Assembly: GCF_000499385.1 (NCBI RefSeq)
Contig: NW_013651961.1
Span: 1 to 10,372 of the forward strand
Direction: 5' to 3'
DNA: 10,372 nucleotides
Source: Eimeria necatrix
Lineage: Eukaryota > Apicomplexa > Conoidasida > Eucoccidiorida > Eimeriidae
Positions within the stretch are counted from its first letter, which is position 1. Each line of letters begins with the position of its first letter. The position numbers and the translations under genes were made by a program. Shown here one piece after another: positions 1 to 10,016 of this stretch. The notes beneath the pieces are model-generated. The model did not search any database and had not been told where the DNA came from. It saw nothing but the letters and a program-made list of their open reading frames with translations.

Positions 1-873
1 TGGAGACAATGGGGGTTCTTTTGAGAAGTTTGACGGTGGTTGTTTAGTGTGCTCATTCATGGTTTATTTTCCGATTTGGGTCTATCAGCATTGAGCCCTT
101 GATGGATCATGATGTCTGTGAAGTTGAGACATAAGCTGCAATGCATATACACTTTTAGACGGCAAGCAATATTTTGTGAACTTACGTGCAGGCTGTGAGA
201 GTCGCGAAACAGCTAGCCGTGTTTGCATAGGCTTCAAGAGTCTTCAAAACTCAGTCTGTATGTGCACATAGGGTTTTGCACTGTTGTAGAGCTCGCGGGG
301 TTCCCTCTGTTTACGCTTTCCTCGGTGAAATAAGCTTCTTTTTTGCTGGCAGCTCGCGTGCGTTTGTGTACATTGCTTGAGTCTTGCTGTTTGCTGGTCT
401 TTCGGCCAGGGCCTCATGAGGCGGATCTGTTATCAGTAGCTGTGCGATGGCCTATATGGCTCATTGGTTGTTTGGCATTGTTAATGGCATTGTGCTTTCG
501 GTTTTTGACGACATTGGGCGTACCTCCAATATTCAAGCTTGTAGAGGGAAGTGTGAAGCCGCAATATGATATGTTTTTACAACGGCAGCCAGTAGGTAGC
601 ATTTGAAAGCTTTGAGCTGACAAATTCAGTTTAGTTGCAGGAGCTGCTATGCTCTTCTTTTCTGTGGACATCGTCCGTAGAATTATTGAATACTCGCTTT
701 CCGAATTTCAGTTTTCATCTTTGGAGTCTGTTTTTTTGCGTGCCAACTATGATGATGATTGCGGTAACTGAAGCAAACAGTTTTGCCCGTGCTGAGCTCA
801 TACATTCTGCAGCCAGCATTTAATGGCTTTGGTGATGTTTGTCAAAATGATTGCTTTGATGGCCTCACATGTA

Positions 874-889
874 TCCTTGGAGACAAGGA
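874..889. repeat. Short hairpin with GAGA loop in copy A
   Basis: TCCTTG (874-879) pairs with CAAGGA (884-889) and the loop GAGA fits the GNRA tetraloop pattern on the plus strand. A stem this short is expected several times in 10 kb, so it is listed only as visible structure. Confidence 0.35.
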
Positions 890-1216
890 ATTTTGCTTTG
901 GAAAATGGCAGCCAGTACGGCATGCGTAGAATATGCGAGTGAGGGGCTGATATTGTTACGGTGCGGGAGTAGTCTCTACATTCTTGCTCTGGCAGTAAAA
1001 TATAGAGACTTTTGTGTCAGGTTGCGCTGCTTGACGTAGATTTGGTGTGTGTTGCCTGTGTGCCATGTGGAGTCCCCCACTTGTACTGTTCTTGGCGGGA
1101 CGGGTGCATGCTGGTTGTAATAAACGACATGAAGCTGCGTATTCGTATCTTGCACATACATTAATGCGCTATTGACAGCATGCCATATCCAGGCATTCTT
1201 TCCCGCCTGCGGCATT

Positions 1217-1256
1217 CCTTTTTGGTCTGTTGCCTTCAGGCAACAGACCAAAAAGG
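1217..1256. repeat. Perfect 19-bp foldback (hairpin)
   Basis: The left arm 1217-1235 (CCTTTTTGGTCTGTTGCCT) is the exact reverse complement of 1238-1256, with only TC between them. In RNA or single-stranded DNA this would fold as a 17- or 18-bp stem with a 4-6-nt loop. It lies at the end of the minus-strand frame 976-1251 and has no equivalent at the homologous place in B (about 5230). That suggests a copy-specific insertion or a templated inverted duplication. No tract of a transposon or target-site duplication is evident around it. It is not a bacterial terminator in this context. Confidence 0.9.
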
Positions 1257-1433
1257 TCTAAAATGAGCGTAGGGTTCCATACTTATTAGCCTATTCAGTC
1301 CAAAGTTGATTTGAGATTGCGTATCGTTATTTCTTGGCAACTTTCAGGTTGTGCGTCATATTGAATTTCGTCAGTGATGGCTTGTTCCTGCTTTAGAGCC
1401 GCTGACCCAAGTTAGTTGGTTTACCTGAATGCC

Positions 1434-4400
1434 CCGGTGCTATTATTCTTTTATGTATGGTGTTTTCCGTCGCACGCAGCCCCGGATGCTCGAATGCAAA
1501 CAGCGTGAGCATTTCTAGTGGTACGAGCAACTGCTTGGTGCACATATGAAACATTCTATTTCATTGTTTGATACCTGGTGACCTCTAAATTCTGGCCTTC
1601 AGCGGCTTTTCACAGACAATCAGTCAATCCAAGATAGTTCATTTGCTATGTTCACAGACAGTACGTAGCGTGGAGCATTCGGGTGCCTTGAAAACACGAA
1701 TTGCATTGGCATTCTATATTTCCGTTGTGCTCGAGTTGTCATGCATGTTTGTCTGTTGTCTCTCTTGGCGAGGAGATTAGGCTCCCGCATATGCCCTCTT
1801 GCACTTTGTATCCACGGCGTCTAACTTTCCAGGTTGCTCGTTCCGAAGCAGTTTGTGCCTCCTGTGAAAAATTTGTTTTGGCTGTGTTCTGGACATCTGG
1901 ACATGTCTATTGTGGGAATGGCTTAGTCCGTGAGCTGTACGTGAGATATTGTCAATGTCCCAGGATATTTTAATTTCGCAACACACAGCCAGTATGTTGC
2001 GCGGGACGCCTTTGCATACGCGTTCAGTTAAGTTTCTGACCGGCGCTCTGGAGGCACACGCATCGCGTTTAGAAGTCTTAAATGCTACTTATTTAGTAGA
2101 CTGTCCTTTTACTCGCTACCTGTGGGCGTTTCTGAAGTAAATGTGGTGACGACACTTGGTTATTTTAAAGGTCAAACATTGCGCACTCCCGGTATACCGG
2201 CTTTAGCCATGTCCGTCTGAATAATGTCTATGGCTGCTCCACTTACTTGGCGACGTTGTGAAGCCTCGCTTAGCCTTGATCTGGCAATTGATAGCTAGTG
2301 CGGCATATGCGAAGTCTGTGTATGAGATGCTAGCGGTTCAAATTTAGACGATTAATCTCAGCTTGCACCCACTGGGTCTCTGGGAAATTCCGTTAGTCGT
2401 TGTGTTTTTTGTATGAAGTGCAATTTACCTACAGGCTGCTAAATGTTTTTGTGTTGCTTCTCAAGGCGTGTTTTTCTTAGCCTGCTTGTTCCGTACGCGC
2501 GATTGAGACTGCAACAGATTTGCGCAAGCAACCAGCCGTAGGCAAAATGCATGAGTTTTCAAGATTAACTCTGAAAGTTAATTGGGCACAGCTTGTGTTC
2601 TTATAATGGAAATTTAGTGCAGTATTCCCTGAATGTTTCGCATTTCCTTGTTCACTGTGTGCGAAGCTGTCAGTGACAGTGTTCAAATGTAATTTTTGTT
2701 GCGCTTCGTAAGGCCATGGTTGGCGTCGCCTGGTAACAACTCCCGCGGCGCATCTCAGTGCCTCCAGCACTTTTATTATTCAGATGGCGTCTCTGTTGGA
2801 GCTGATTGCCTGTAGCGGGCTCTCGCCTCACGTCGTCTTCAGTGGCGCGCACAAGATTTGAAACTAGTTTGAGGCAAGTGAATGCACGCACTGAGTTTCG
2901 CGTACTTCGACATGTTTTCCTCAGTGTTGTATTTGACGCGAAGATTGTTTTATGCATGAAGTGTTCTCTATTCTCTTCTTGGTCATCTGCGTCACTACAG
3001 GGTGGTTCGATACGTTGCTCGGTCAGATATTTCCTTACCGTCGTATGCGACGACGTATGCCATTTGGTAATACTATTTTACAATCGCACGTGTTTCACTG
3101 TAGAGCGGGCACCTGCTTTTAGAGAAGCATTCTGTAAATGCCGCTACTTGTGTGTAAGTATTATTTGCTGGCGTATGTGCCTGGTGTTCTTGTTGCCTAG
3201 CATAGGACAATTTTTCCAAGCAAGAAATGGTGCATAATGTTGCCTTTTGTGACCAAGGTGGTTGTTCCGTGGTTTCCCTGGCATAAGCGGTGGCAATCAA
3301 CTTCGTGTTTGATGGAAAGGATAAGGGAGGTCTGATGCAGTAACTGGGGCATTTCATCGAACTATAGCGTTTTACCCGAAGTGGGTAAGCTATGACATAT
3401 GTACTTGACGTAAAAAGCAGCATGGTGTAGGCACAGCTGAGGCTTGCTAAGGGGAGGAGAGGAAGCCGGTAGATTAACTTAGGCTGCGCAGTATGCTGCA
3501 GTGCCATGGTTCGCCGTGAATGTCAAGGCATCGTATGATCCGTCGAAGTGCATAGCGCATGCTACCAACCAGGACATGGCGTCGTCTTTGTTCCACATCT
3601 TACCCGCATTATGTGGAAAATAGTGTTTGGCTGTGGCATGAAATTGCATGCAAGTGTTTGTAAGGAGAGAGTGCTTAGCCACCAGCATTCTGTGGCAGTA
3701 CGTATCGCTCCAACCTAGATTGGAGACGCCGTTTGTTCATATGTTATGGACGTGTCAGAAAGGCATAGACAGCAATACTTGATGACAAAGGACGGAGTTT
3801 GCTACTTACGTCTTACATGGAGTGAGAGCAGTGAAAGTGCTTCATTTATTGGGGAGCACTACTACCGTGTATCAAGTACTCACAGTTTGTACGTGTTTCA
3901 TGAATTGAATATGCTCTTGCAGAAGGGATAAATACATTGTACCCAGTCCCTCACTGCAAGTGCTGTGTACAGCACAACGCCACTGCGGATTGAAGCTGTT
4001 CCAAACTGAAATTCATTATTTTGGATATGGGCAGCTGTAGGCAACTATAATTGGCATCAGAGCATGTGGATGTTGGCTGTTACATGCAGGAAGTGCGAAA
4101 GAGCGTTGATCGTGCGCTTTGTAGAGATAAGCTCACACCGTGGCATGCAACTAGCTTGCTTTAAATTCCCGGGATGCGTCTTCTTGCTGACTCCCGCTGC
4201 CTTTTATCCCTTGGCTTGCTCTACGTTCATATACTGTTCAACAAGCAAATGATGCCAGTGGAAGACCCATTTGGAAGTCCTGTATTTACAGCTTAAGATG
4301 CTTCGGCACCTAGTTAATGCTTCTACTTGGATTTGTGTAGGACAGGACTAGCCAAAAGCACCATTTTTTTTGCTTTGCGTGTCCACGATTTTTGCTTCAA

Positions 4401-5485
4401 GTGGTCGCCCCGTTGATGGAAGCTAAGGTGCCATTGTGTCTGCGGCCTGAATGACGCCGGGTGTTTTTGATTCCTTGGGGGTAGATAGTCTTTTGCCGAG
4501 TGCGGCAGCATTGTTTGGCTTTTGCAGATTTGACTCGAGTATTTTCAGCGCAAGTCAATGCTGTGCTGGATCGTTGCTCATGCCGTTCGATCTTTGATGT
4601 TGCATTTCGTGTTTGGGAAGACGTTGCTTCCACTGCGTTAAATAACTGAGGCATGCGATTTAGAACAATTTGTCGCCTCAGTCCTTGCTGGTGCTTTCGC
4701 ACCTGTCCAAGTTCCCGTTGCACAGCGTTATTTTTAGCGAGAATGCAAACTTCCCTCGGACTGAAGCTGAGAGGTGGGCGCGTTTGATGCTGAGATGGTG
4801 GAGCTTTGCCGCGCGAGGTACTGCGTGTAGCTTCGAGGTCCGTGCTCAAGGGTGCGCCCTCAGAATTTGTGCTTGCCATAATACTTTGGAGTAAAATTGT
4901 GAGGTCCCCTTCCTACTTATTGGGCTGCTCAAAAAGAACGGTGCCCCTTTTTCCTGGTTTCCTGGGCTATTGATTTAATCTGCACCAGTGCGAGTCGCGT
5001 TTCAAGCGGTTCTTTGCGCGTAGCAAACAACGATTTCACGTCACTGCATGGCGCGCCTGTTAATGCAATGGAATGCTGGCGTTCTGCTGTCACCTTAGAC
5101 GGCTGTCAGACAATAATTGCTTGCATACAAAGGCTGCCAATGCACCACTTTGATGCCTTGTCTTCAGCCACTACTTACAAGAAGTGTAGTGTATGACTTG
5201 CAAACCGTAGGGTGAATTTATGGCTTCCTGCGTCTGGAGATAATGTATGTACTTCCGCGTGAAGTATCGCGTGGCATTTTCATACCTTGAATGCGCAAAT
5301 TTGTGCTCAGAGCTAGTAGAGATGATCTGCTTTGCGCGCATGAACCAGCGACGAATGCGCTGCGTCGCGTGAAAGCTTATGTTGCGCACATTATGTGCTG
5401 ACTGACCATACTGGTACTTTGCTTTCGCGTCCTTTGGACACTGAGCACATTAAAAACGCTTGAATGTACTCTTGGTAGGGGCGAC
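1434..5485 (+). repeat. Copy B of the ~4-kb tandem unit (complete, about 4.05 kb)
   Basis: This copy is colinear with copy C over its full length. Anchor pairs (B to C, offset): 1441 to 5493 (4052); ACTTGGCG at 2245 to 6278 (4033); GGAAAT before a CGT-rich box at 2383 to 6418 (4035); GCAACAG at 2511 to 6552 (4041); AGCAA-CCAGC at 2527 to 6589 (4062); ATTGG at 2581 to 6638 (4057); CAGTRTTCAAA at 2677 to 6745 (4068); GCTGAT at 2801 to 6825 (4024); GATA...TGCCG at 4484 to 8331 (3847); 5121 to 8821 (3700); TGGC at 5272 to 8950 (3678). The falling offset shows that C is about 370 bp shorter in the second half. I find no gene in this interval. The two longest frames, 2806-3237 plus and 4397-4879 minus, have no counterpart in the same frame of the neighbouring copies. 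The origin of the unit is unknown. Confidence 0.65.
3960..3975. repeat. Short hairpin in copy B
   Basis: GTGCTG (3960-3965) pairs with CAGCAC (3970-3975) around TGTA. It is short enough to arise by chance and has no seen partner in other copies. Confidence 0.4.
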
Positions 5486-5695
5486 GTTGCGCCATTATTT
5501 TGATGGTGGCGAACATAGGCGCTGAAAGTTCCTCGTAACGCCTTTGGCTGAAGCGAGCAGACGTTGAAACACCTCCCAGTTAGCGTGAATCTTCCATCGC
5601 CTGTCGTAGGTGCTATTCCGCTGATTGTGTTCTTTGGGAGCGTAACGCTTCATTTTGGTCCACTTCATAACCGGGTAGATAGTGCACAGCTAACG

Positions 5696-5727
5696 CTGAT
5701 CAATGAGCATGCATGCTCATTAGTCAG
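5696..5727. repeat. 20-bp perfect palindrome with extended arms
   Basis: Bases 5702-5721 (AATGAGCATGCATGCTCATT) equal their own reverse complement. After two non-matching pairs the arms resume with CTGA (5696-5699) and TCAG (5724-5727), giving a 32-bp imperfect palindrome. The core holds two overlapping GCATGC sites. The aligned places in B (about 1670) and D (about 9400) are not palindromic. It could be a dimeric protein site or a DNA cruciform; nothing else in the sequence decides between these. Confidence 0.85.
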
Positions 5728-6384
5728 TATGTTTCCTGACGTGTTCAGAGGGTATGGCTCAACTTGGAGCATTAGCAGCCCATATTTCCAGCGTAGCGGT
5801 GCTGTTGCTGAAACAAAGACAAGCAGAGAATTGCAGGAGCCACGTTACTTGGTGCAGAGTGGGAAGTTCTAGAAAACCGCTGCACACCCGTCATTTTTTA
5901 TACTGTGAACTCAGTGACCGGCGCTTCTGAAGAGGTAAGGCAAAAAGCTGCTAGGATAGTCGAGGAGAGATTTGGCACTTGCTCTTGATTGAAGAATAAA
6001 GTATTTGAGCTTAGTAAATGCTGGTTCCTAAGTTGCGAAGCACGGCTACTTACAGCACAAGGTACAGCAGATTCATCTGGGTCGAGTTGCGAGGTGCGAA
6101 CAAAAAGGGTTCGTATCAGAATGGGCCAATGGGCGTACATTTTCTTTGTTGATCGCTGTGTTCATAGTTTCTAGGAGGAAGAGACGATCTAGGTTTGTTT
6201 TTCAATCGGTTCGTCTTCAGTTCTGTTTGCTGGCGCTTGGGGCCTTCTGTATTTTTCTTTCCAAGGCGTGGGTAAAGACTTGGCGGCGCTCGACATGGAT
6301 AGAACGGCTGCACATTCGGAATATGGGGCTACCTCCTGTTTACGGTCTCTAGTTCTGTAAACATGTGGAAGCCGCATTCCACCG

Positions 6385-6815
6385 TTGGAAATTACCCAAA
6401 TTGCGTGCTAATGCCCTGGAAATGCGTCGTAACGCGTTGCTGCAAGTACATCTGAGAAGACCGTGTTGAAGCATCAGCACAAATTTCGTTTGTGCGTATT
6501 TCTGCCACATTCTTTACATGTGAAGGAAGTGTGTCGTAACACTGAGCACTTGCAACAGCGGCTCAGTGCTGTGACTGCGACCATGCTGAGCAAACCAGCA
6601 GGCAACACATCATTTATTGTGGAATGCGTACTTCAAAATTGGAGGTGCATATCTGTGTGGTTGTATTGTGCAATCCTTTCTAGAGCTGTAATGTGAAAAT
6701 TTGGTTTGGTGCTTAAGGACCAACTCGGCATTTAGCATCGATACCAGTATTCAAAGCTTGTGAAGTGCAGGATTTTACACTGCGGAAAAGCCAAACACAG
6801 TAGCCTCACGTTCCA
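6385..6815 (+). repeat. Segment of copy C that is absent from copy D
   Basis: About 430 bp here separate C-D anchors with offset near 3600 (6327, 6366) from those with offset 3171 (6831 onward). Copy B has matching sequence in its place (about 2350-2790, anchors at 2383, 2511, 2527, 2581 and 2677), so the segment was present before C and D parted and was lost from D. It contains no gene. Its main internal structure is the inverted repeat at 6540-6568. Confidence 0.6.
6540..6568. repeat. 8-bp inverted repeat, 13-nt loop
   Basis: CACTGAGC (6540-6547) and GCTCAGTG (6561-6568) are perfect reverse complements. A slipped pairing of AGCACT (6545-6550) with AGTGCT (6565-6570) competes with it. It lies inside the segment missing from copy D, and the B counterpart (about 2500-2520) keeps the central GCAACAG but not the arms. 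Confidence 0.6.
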
Positions 6816-6845
6816 CAATAGAGAGCTGATGCAATACCGCAAACG

Positions 6846-7233
6846 ACAAATGCCGTATGTGCGTAGAGACGGCGTCAAAGTTTCTTATGGTTTCTTATGG
6901 GAAGCTGCACGTATCTCATTTTTGCTCGTTTGCTGCACTGGTAAGTTAGTATATTTCAGAGCGGCTGATACAGCCAATAACTGCTCTGATTGTGTTTGCA
7001 TTTTCCCTGTATATCGTGCTGTCTTGGGTGCATGAGGATGTTATGCCCGCGTCTCTGGTTTTCTTGGAAAATACTTGGATGGTTTGCTGATTTTTGCGGC
7101 AGCCTAAACGCTCTGTCAAAAGCAACTTTGTGATTCTTTCCTGCCACTGTGTCCTGCAAGAACGCGCAGCGTCGGCGAGTGTCTGCTAAAGAATGCATTC
7201 ATGGTGTTTGTCTGAGGCTCGCTTACGGGTGAT
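6846..7233 (+). repeat. Young high-identity segment, copy C partner
   Basis: This part of C is much more like D than the rest of the unit. Bases 6847-6879 match 10018-10050 with one substitution after allowing for position; 7012-7051 match 10153-10192 with one substitution (A to G at 7043); 7164-7233 match 10303-10372 with none in 70 bases. Between these blocks lie more diverged patches and small indels (6900-7011, 7052-7163), so similarity is patchy and rises toward the right. The equivalent part of B (about 2820-3190) is only weakly similar. That pattern points to recent conversion between C and D, not to uniform purifying selection. Confidence 0.8.
6880..6899 (+). repeat. 10-bp tandem duplication private to copy C
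   Basis: GTTTCTTATG occurs twice in a row (6880-6889 and 6890-6899). The closely matching stretch of D (from about 10050) has a single version. It is therefore probably a replication-slippage duplication younger than the C-D conversion, or one lost from D. Confidence 0.85.
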
Positions 7234-8705
7234 AGCGATGTTTCAGGGCCGTGCGGGGATGCGTCCAAGACAATGGAATGTTCAAGTTGGGAATTTGGCT
7301 GCCCCTGAGACAACGAAAATAAAATGGCGTTATGTTCGATTGTGGTACTTCGCGTGTCTGTCTCTGTCAGTTTTTCCTCTGACTAATATTGATGATGTCT
7401 AGGGCATCGTTCTACAATTGCTTTTTCCTCACTGTTTTTTATCGCATGACAACAGATGAATGGGCTAGTCTGTTTTAGCAGCTGCAGATTTGGTCACGCG
7501 CATGACACTGAAGAAGTCAGGAATTACATAGAGGAAGGTTTGATCAAGAAAGATGGATTGCAGCTGCACGTAAGTGGTGTTAGCGTAAGGATGTTTCGCA
7601 CTATTTGAGAGTCCATTGATTGGGGGAATCAGAGAGTATGTGACAGAAGTTGACAAAGGCTGCAATGGTTAGCCTGGTGCACCAAGTGTCTAGGGCCTTA
7701 TTCTTTAGTATGTTATAGTGGCATGCGCTTTTTTGTTGAATGCTGGTGTTGAATGTAGAAAGTTACGTCTTTGAAAGTCACATGCAATGCTGTGGAGGTG
7801 CCGCAGACATACTCCGCGGCCTGAAGTGTCAAAACGTCCTCAAGCATCATCAAGTGACTATTGTTGCCGGCAGAGAGTATGTTTTCTTGCGCAAAGCTCA
7901 TATGCGAACGCGTCACAGACGTGGCAGAAGCAGGCCGGCAGATGCAGAACGTTACCTGACGTGACGTCTGCTCTCTCGGAGGGTCGGGATCGTTCCTGCG
8001 TCGCGCTCAAGAGTCAAGCATGCTTTGAAAGACTACATAAACATTTGTCCTTGCTTTTAACGCCTGATTGGTTACATTTCGGTAAGTTAACGTTTGCGGT
8101 TGCAAGCCGCCTATAGGCGGACTGCTGAGTGAATGATTGTCAGTGGGTAGGAGCTGGCAGCTTGGGCGGAATTAGTTATTTTCTCTCTGCGACTCGTCTT
8201 TTTTGCACCCAGATTGGTAATTGAGAAATAAAATATGTTGGTAGCGTTGTTTGAGTGTTGAATGCGTGTTCGAGTAGTTGGGCATTTCCATGTCTCGTAG
8301 TGAATCCCTCTCACTAGTATTGTGCACTAAGATATGACTATCTGCCGCGGCGCCAGAAGTGTTGGTTGAGCTGTGTTTCACGTACAGTCCGCACCGTAAG
8401 ATTCATGCCTATGTTGCGATTTGGTTTTTAGCCGTTTCAAGGGTTGTCTGTTTAAACAGTAATCTGGTCAGTAGCCAAAGCTGGGAGGTGCGAGCTGAGC
8501 TGGCGGGCACCCGAATTCTCCTTGGACGGCCCGTGCATTCCTTGTTCCTATGTTATTACACAGCCACCAGCAGACACATAGCGAGGACGTCAGCCTACAG
8601 CCTGGGCCGCTCTGCCTTTTAAGCTGCGGTGTTGAGATTGCACTGTTCGCCATTTGACAGATAGAGTGCTCTTTTCCTACATCTGGTCCTTGGTGGCGAC
8701 TTGTA

Positions 8706-8736
8706 CAGGTGACTAAAAGCAGGTGACTAAAAGCAG
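8706..8736 (+). repeat. 14-bp tandem duplication
   Basis: CAGGTGACTAAAAG occurs twice without interruption (8706-8719 and 8720-8733), followed by CAG, the first three bases of a third. The two units are identical, which suggests recent slippage. No equivalent is visible in B near 5000. Confidence 0.9.
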
Positions 8737-8774
8737 ACACTTTACGTGCACTGTAGACTACATATCTGAAGCGC

Positions 8775-8793
8775 CGCGCTGTTTGGCAGCGCG
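8775..8793. repeat. GC-rich 7-bp hairpin
   Basis: CGCGCTG (8775-8781) pairs with CAGCGCG (8787-8793) around a TTTGG loop. The B counterpart near 5050 is also locally GC-rich, with the self-complementary GGCGCGCC at 5050-5057, so a GC-rich symmetric spot may be an old property of this phase of the unit. No function can be assigned. Confidence 0.55.
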
Positions 8794-9984
8794 CGTGTGC
8801 ACGTTTGAATTGTGGACTGATCTTATGACAGGCCTTCGTTGTTCACAGAGGTGGAAGAAACGAGTCGCTTTGGCGCCGCTGGTGTTGCGCAAAAGGCACA
8901 GTCGAGGATTCGACATTCTGTTTGAACTTAACGATACTGTCCGGTAAGCTGGCTTTCATCTCCTTTTGAGACTGCAAAAGCTATTGCGAGTACCTCCCAG
9001 ATGCTAGTTTGCACGAGGAGTGAGGCCGTTGTAGAACTGCAGCGACGCCAACGATGCGAGCAAGTCGTAGTTGTTTCTTCCATGCATCTCGGTGTTTGGC
9101 ACGAAATACGCATCCAGACAAAACTGAGAGTTTGCTGCCGCGTATAACGAGCACTAGGCGGAAGCCGGAGCGTTTACGTGTACTCTAAATAGTGTCGAAG
9201 TGATTCTTCCTGCGCAGTGCCGTTGGGAATATTTTTGGAGTGCCGAAGGCAGGCGCTGGGATCTTCTGGTAACGTCTCGGGCTGAAGCGGATGAACACTC
9301 AAACTCTTTCTAGTTTACGCGAAATTTGTGCCGCATGTTGAAAAGCGCGATGCTTATTGACGTATGCAGGAGGTGTGTTACAACTCGGGGCATAAGTAAC
9401 TCATCTTGCATGGGTCACAGTGGTGTTGCTAGGACGATATTAAGCTGCGCAGTGCAGACACTGCGGTCCTGAGTGCAGGTTGAGAATTTCGAAGTTGCCG
9501 GCGTACATCGGTCTTGTTCTGTAATGCGATTGCCCTTACTGGCTTTTGAACTGACCCGCGGGTGCAAGGGTGCAATCTCGAAGGTTTTCTGGATAGACAA
9601 GTCAGAATTAGGCATCTGCTTTCCGTTGAACAGTAAAGTCTTCGAGCTAGAGAATGCGGGTTTCTTGATTGCTGAACGTGGTTGGTTGCAATACACGCTG
9701 CAACGTCTGGGTGGACGTCCAAGATGTGAACAAGAGGTTCGTGTTAGAAGGAGCCTGTGGGCGTTTTTTTTGCTTATTGATGGTTGCGAGCTTATTTGGT
9801 AAATGGACTGTACGCCTTGCGTTTGTTTTCCAAGCAGTTCGTCTTCAGGACTGCTTGCTATCGCTTAGGGTGTCCTGTTTTTTCAAAGGCTTAGGTGCAG
9901 AGGTCCTTTCGCTAGATGGACGGTGTAGGTTACTCCTTTCAGTTGCGAAGTAGAGAAGGACGCCGTGGAGGTGGCTGCGGTCTT

Positions 9985-9992
9985 CGGGACCA
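9985..9992. other. Deletion junction in copy D
   Basis: The offset between C and D changes here from about 3600 to 3171 within a few bases, so roughly 430 bp of the unit are missing. Because B and C both carry the segment, a deletion in D is simpler than two insertions. The exact breakpoint cannot be fixed by eye because the flanks are diverged. Confidence 0.5.
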
Positions 9993-10016
9993 ACAGTAGA
10001 TGCAATAGCGTAGAAA

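Larger units (their letters stand above)
1..1433 (+). repeat. Copy A of a diverged ~4-kb tandem unit (3' part only)
   Basis: This stretch holds no supportable gene. It resembles the last third of copy B in the same orientation and order. Boxes seen by eye (A position to B position): ATTCAT at 55 to 4011; GATTTGGG/GATATGGG at 73 to 4024; ATAAGCT at 131 to 4127; TTTGTGTA at 363 to 4332; GTTTTTGA followed by a G-rich run at 501 to 4463; a GCCGCA/CGGCAGCA box near 556 to 4501. The offsets stay between about 3945 and 3996, which is what colinear descent with small indels gives and what scattered chance matches do not. Similarity is low, perhaps 55-65%, and fades after about 650. Open frames here (for example 976-1251 minus and 343-606 plus) have no conserved partner in B. 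The unit boundary is an arbitrary phase choice. A copy-specific foldback lies at 1217-1256. Confidence 0.55.
5486..9220 (+). repeat. Copy C of the ~4-kb tandem unit (complete, about 3.73 kb)
   Basis: C aligns with B on its left and with D on its right. Anchors to D (offset): GGCGCTG at 5518 to 9252 (3734); TTGAA with following KVFEL-like bases at 5989 to 9626 (3637); GAACAA at 6098 to 9728 (3630); GTTCGTCTTCAG at 6209 to 9837 (3628); GGCTACCTCC/GGTTACTCC at 6327 to 9928 (3601); GCAATA at 6831 to 10002 (3171); 7012 to 10153 (3141); 7164 to 10303 (3139). The sudden drop of about 430 marks a segment missing from D. No gene is supportable. Short frames that are open here (5989-6174, 6760-7035) lie over homologous frames of D only in part and are shifted by indels. 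The copy carries its own palindrome (5702-5721), a 10-bp duplication (6880) and a 14-bp duplication (8706). Confidence 0.7.

Noticed and set aside
512..570. Weak similarity of 512-570 to 6320-6380
   Set aside because: The offset (about 5800) does not fit the unit period, and the same bases align better with B near 4471-4515; I treat it as a chance match in biased sequence.
976..1251. 91-codon minus-strand frame that looks protein-like (VQVGDSTWHTG region)
   Set aside because: It faintly recalls integrase C-terminal wording, but there is no catalytic motif or adjacent reverse transcriptase or integrase frame, and the residue bias (H, Q, T, N) follows from the base skew.
1217..1256. Rho-independent terminator reading of the foldback
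   Set aside because: The stem is followed by GTCTA and not a T-run on either strand beyond the stem, and the setting is eukaryotic and without genes.
2330..2350. GGTTCAAAT-like tRNA B box (also GGTTCGATA at 3004)
   Set aside because: No pairing T-stem, acceptor stem or A box fits at the right distance on either strand.
2806..3237. 143-codon open frame on the plus strand
   Set aside because: It lies at the same phase as the open frame 9965-10354 in D, which looked promising, but the translations do not align and the C copy between them is open in another frame. Its length is within chance expectation.
4397..4879. 160-codon open frame on the minus strand, the longest in the window
   Set aside because: With the AC-rich composition of this strand I estimate about 0.2 frames of this length by chance in the window. 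The product has no motif I recognise, is rich in Q, R, T and S as the base bias predicts, and neither A nor C keeps the frame at the aligned place.
6941..6961. GTAAGT followed closely by TTTCAG, resembling a mini-intron
   Set aside because: It would be only about 20 nt long, and the near-identical D copy has neither GTAAGT nor the acceptor. Another GTAAGT at 8082 also lacks conserved context.
1119..8232. AATAAA hexamers on the plus strand (1119, 5995, 7318, 8227)
   Set aside because: Their number is close to chance, they are not at the same phase in the copies, and no coding region precedes them.
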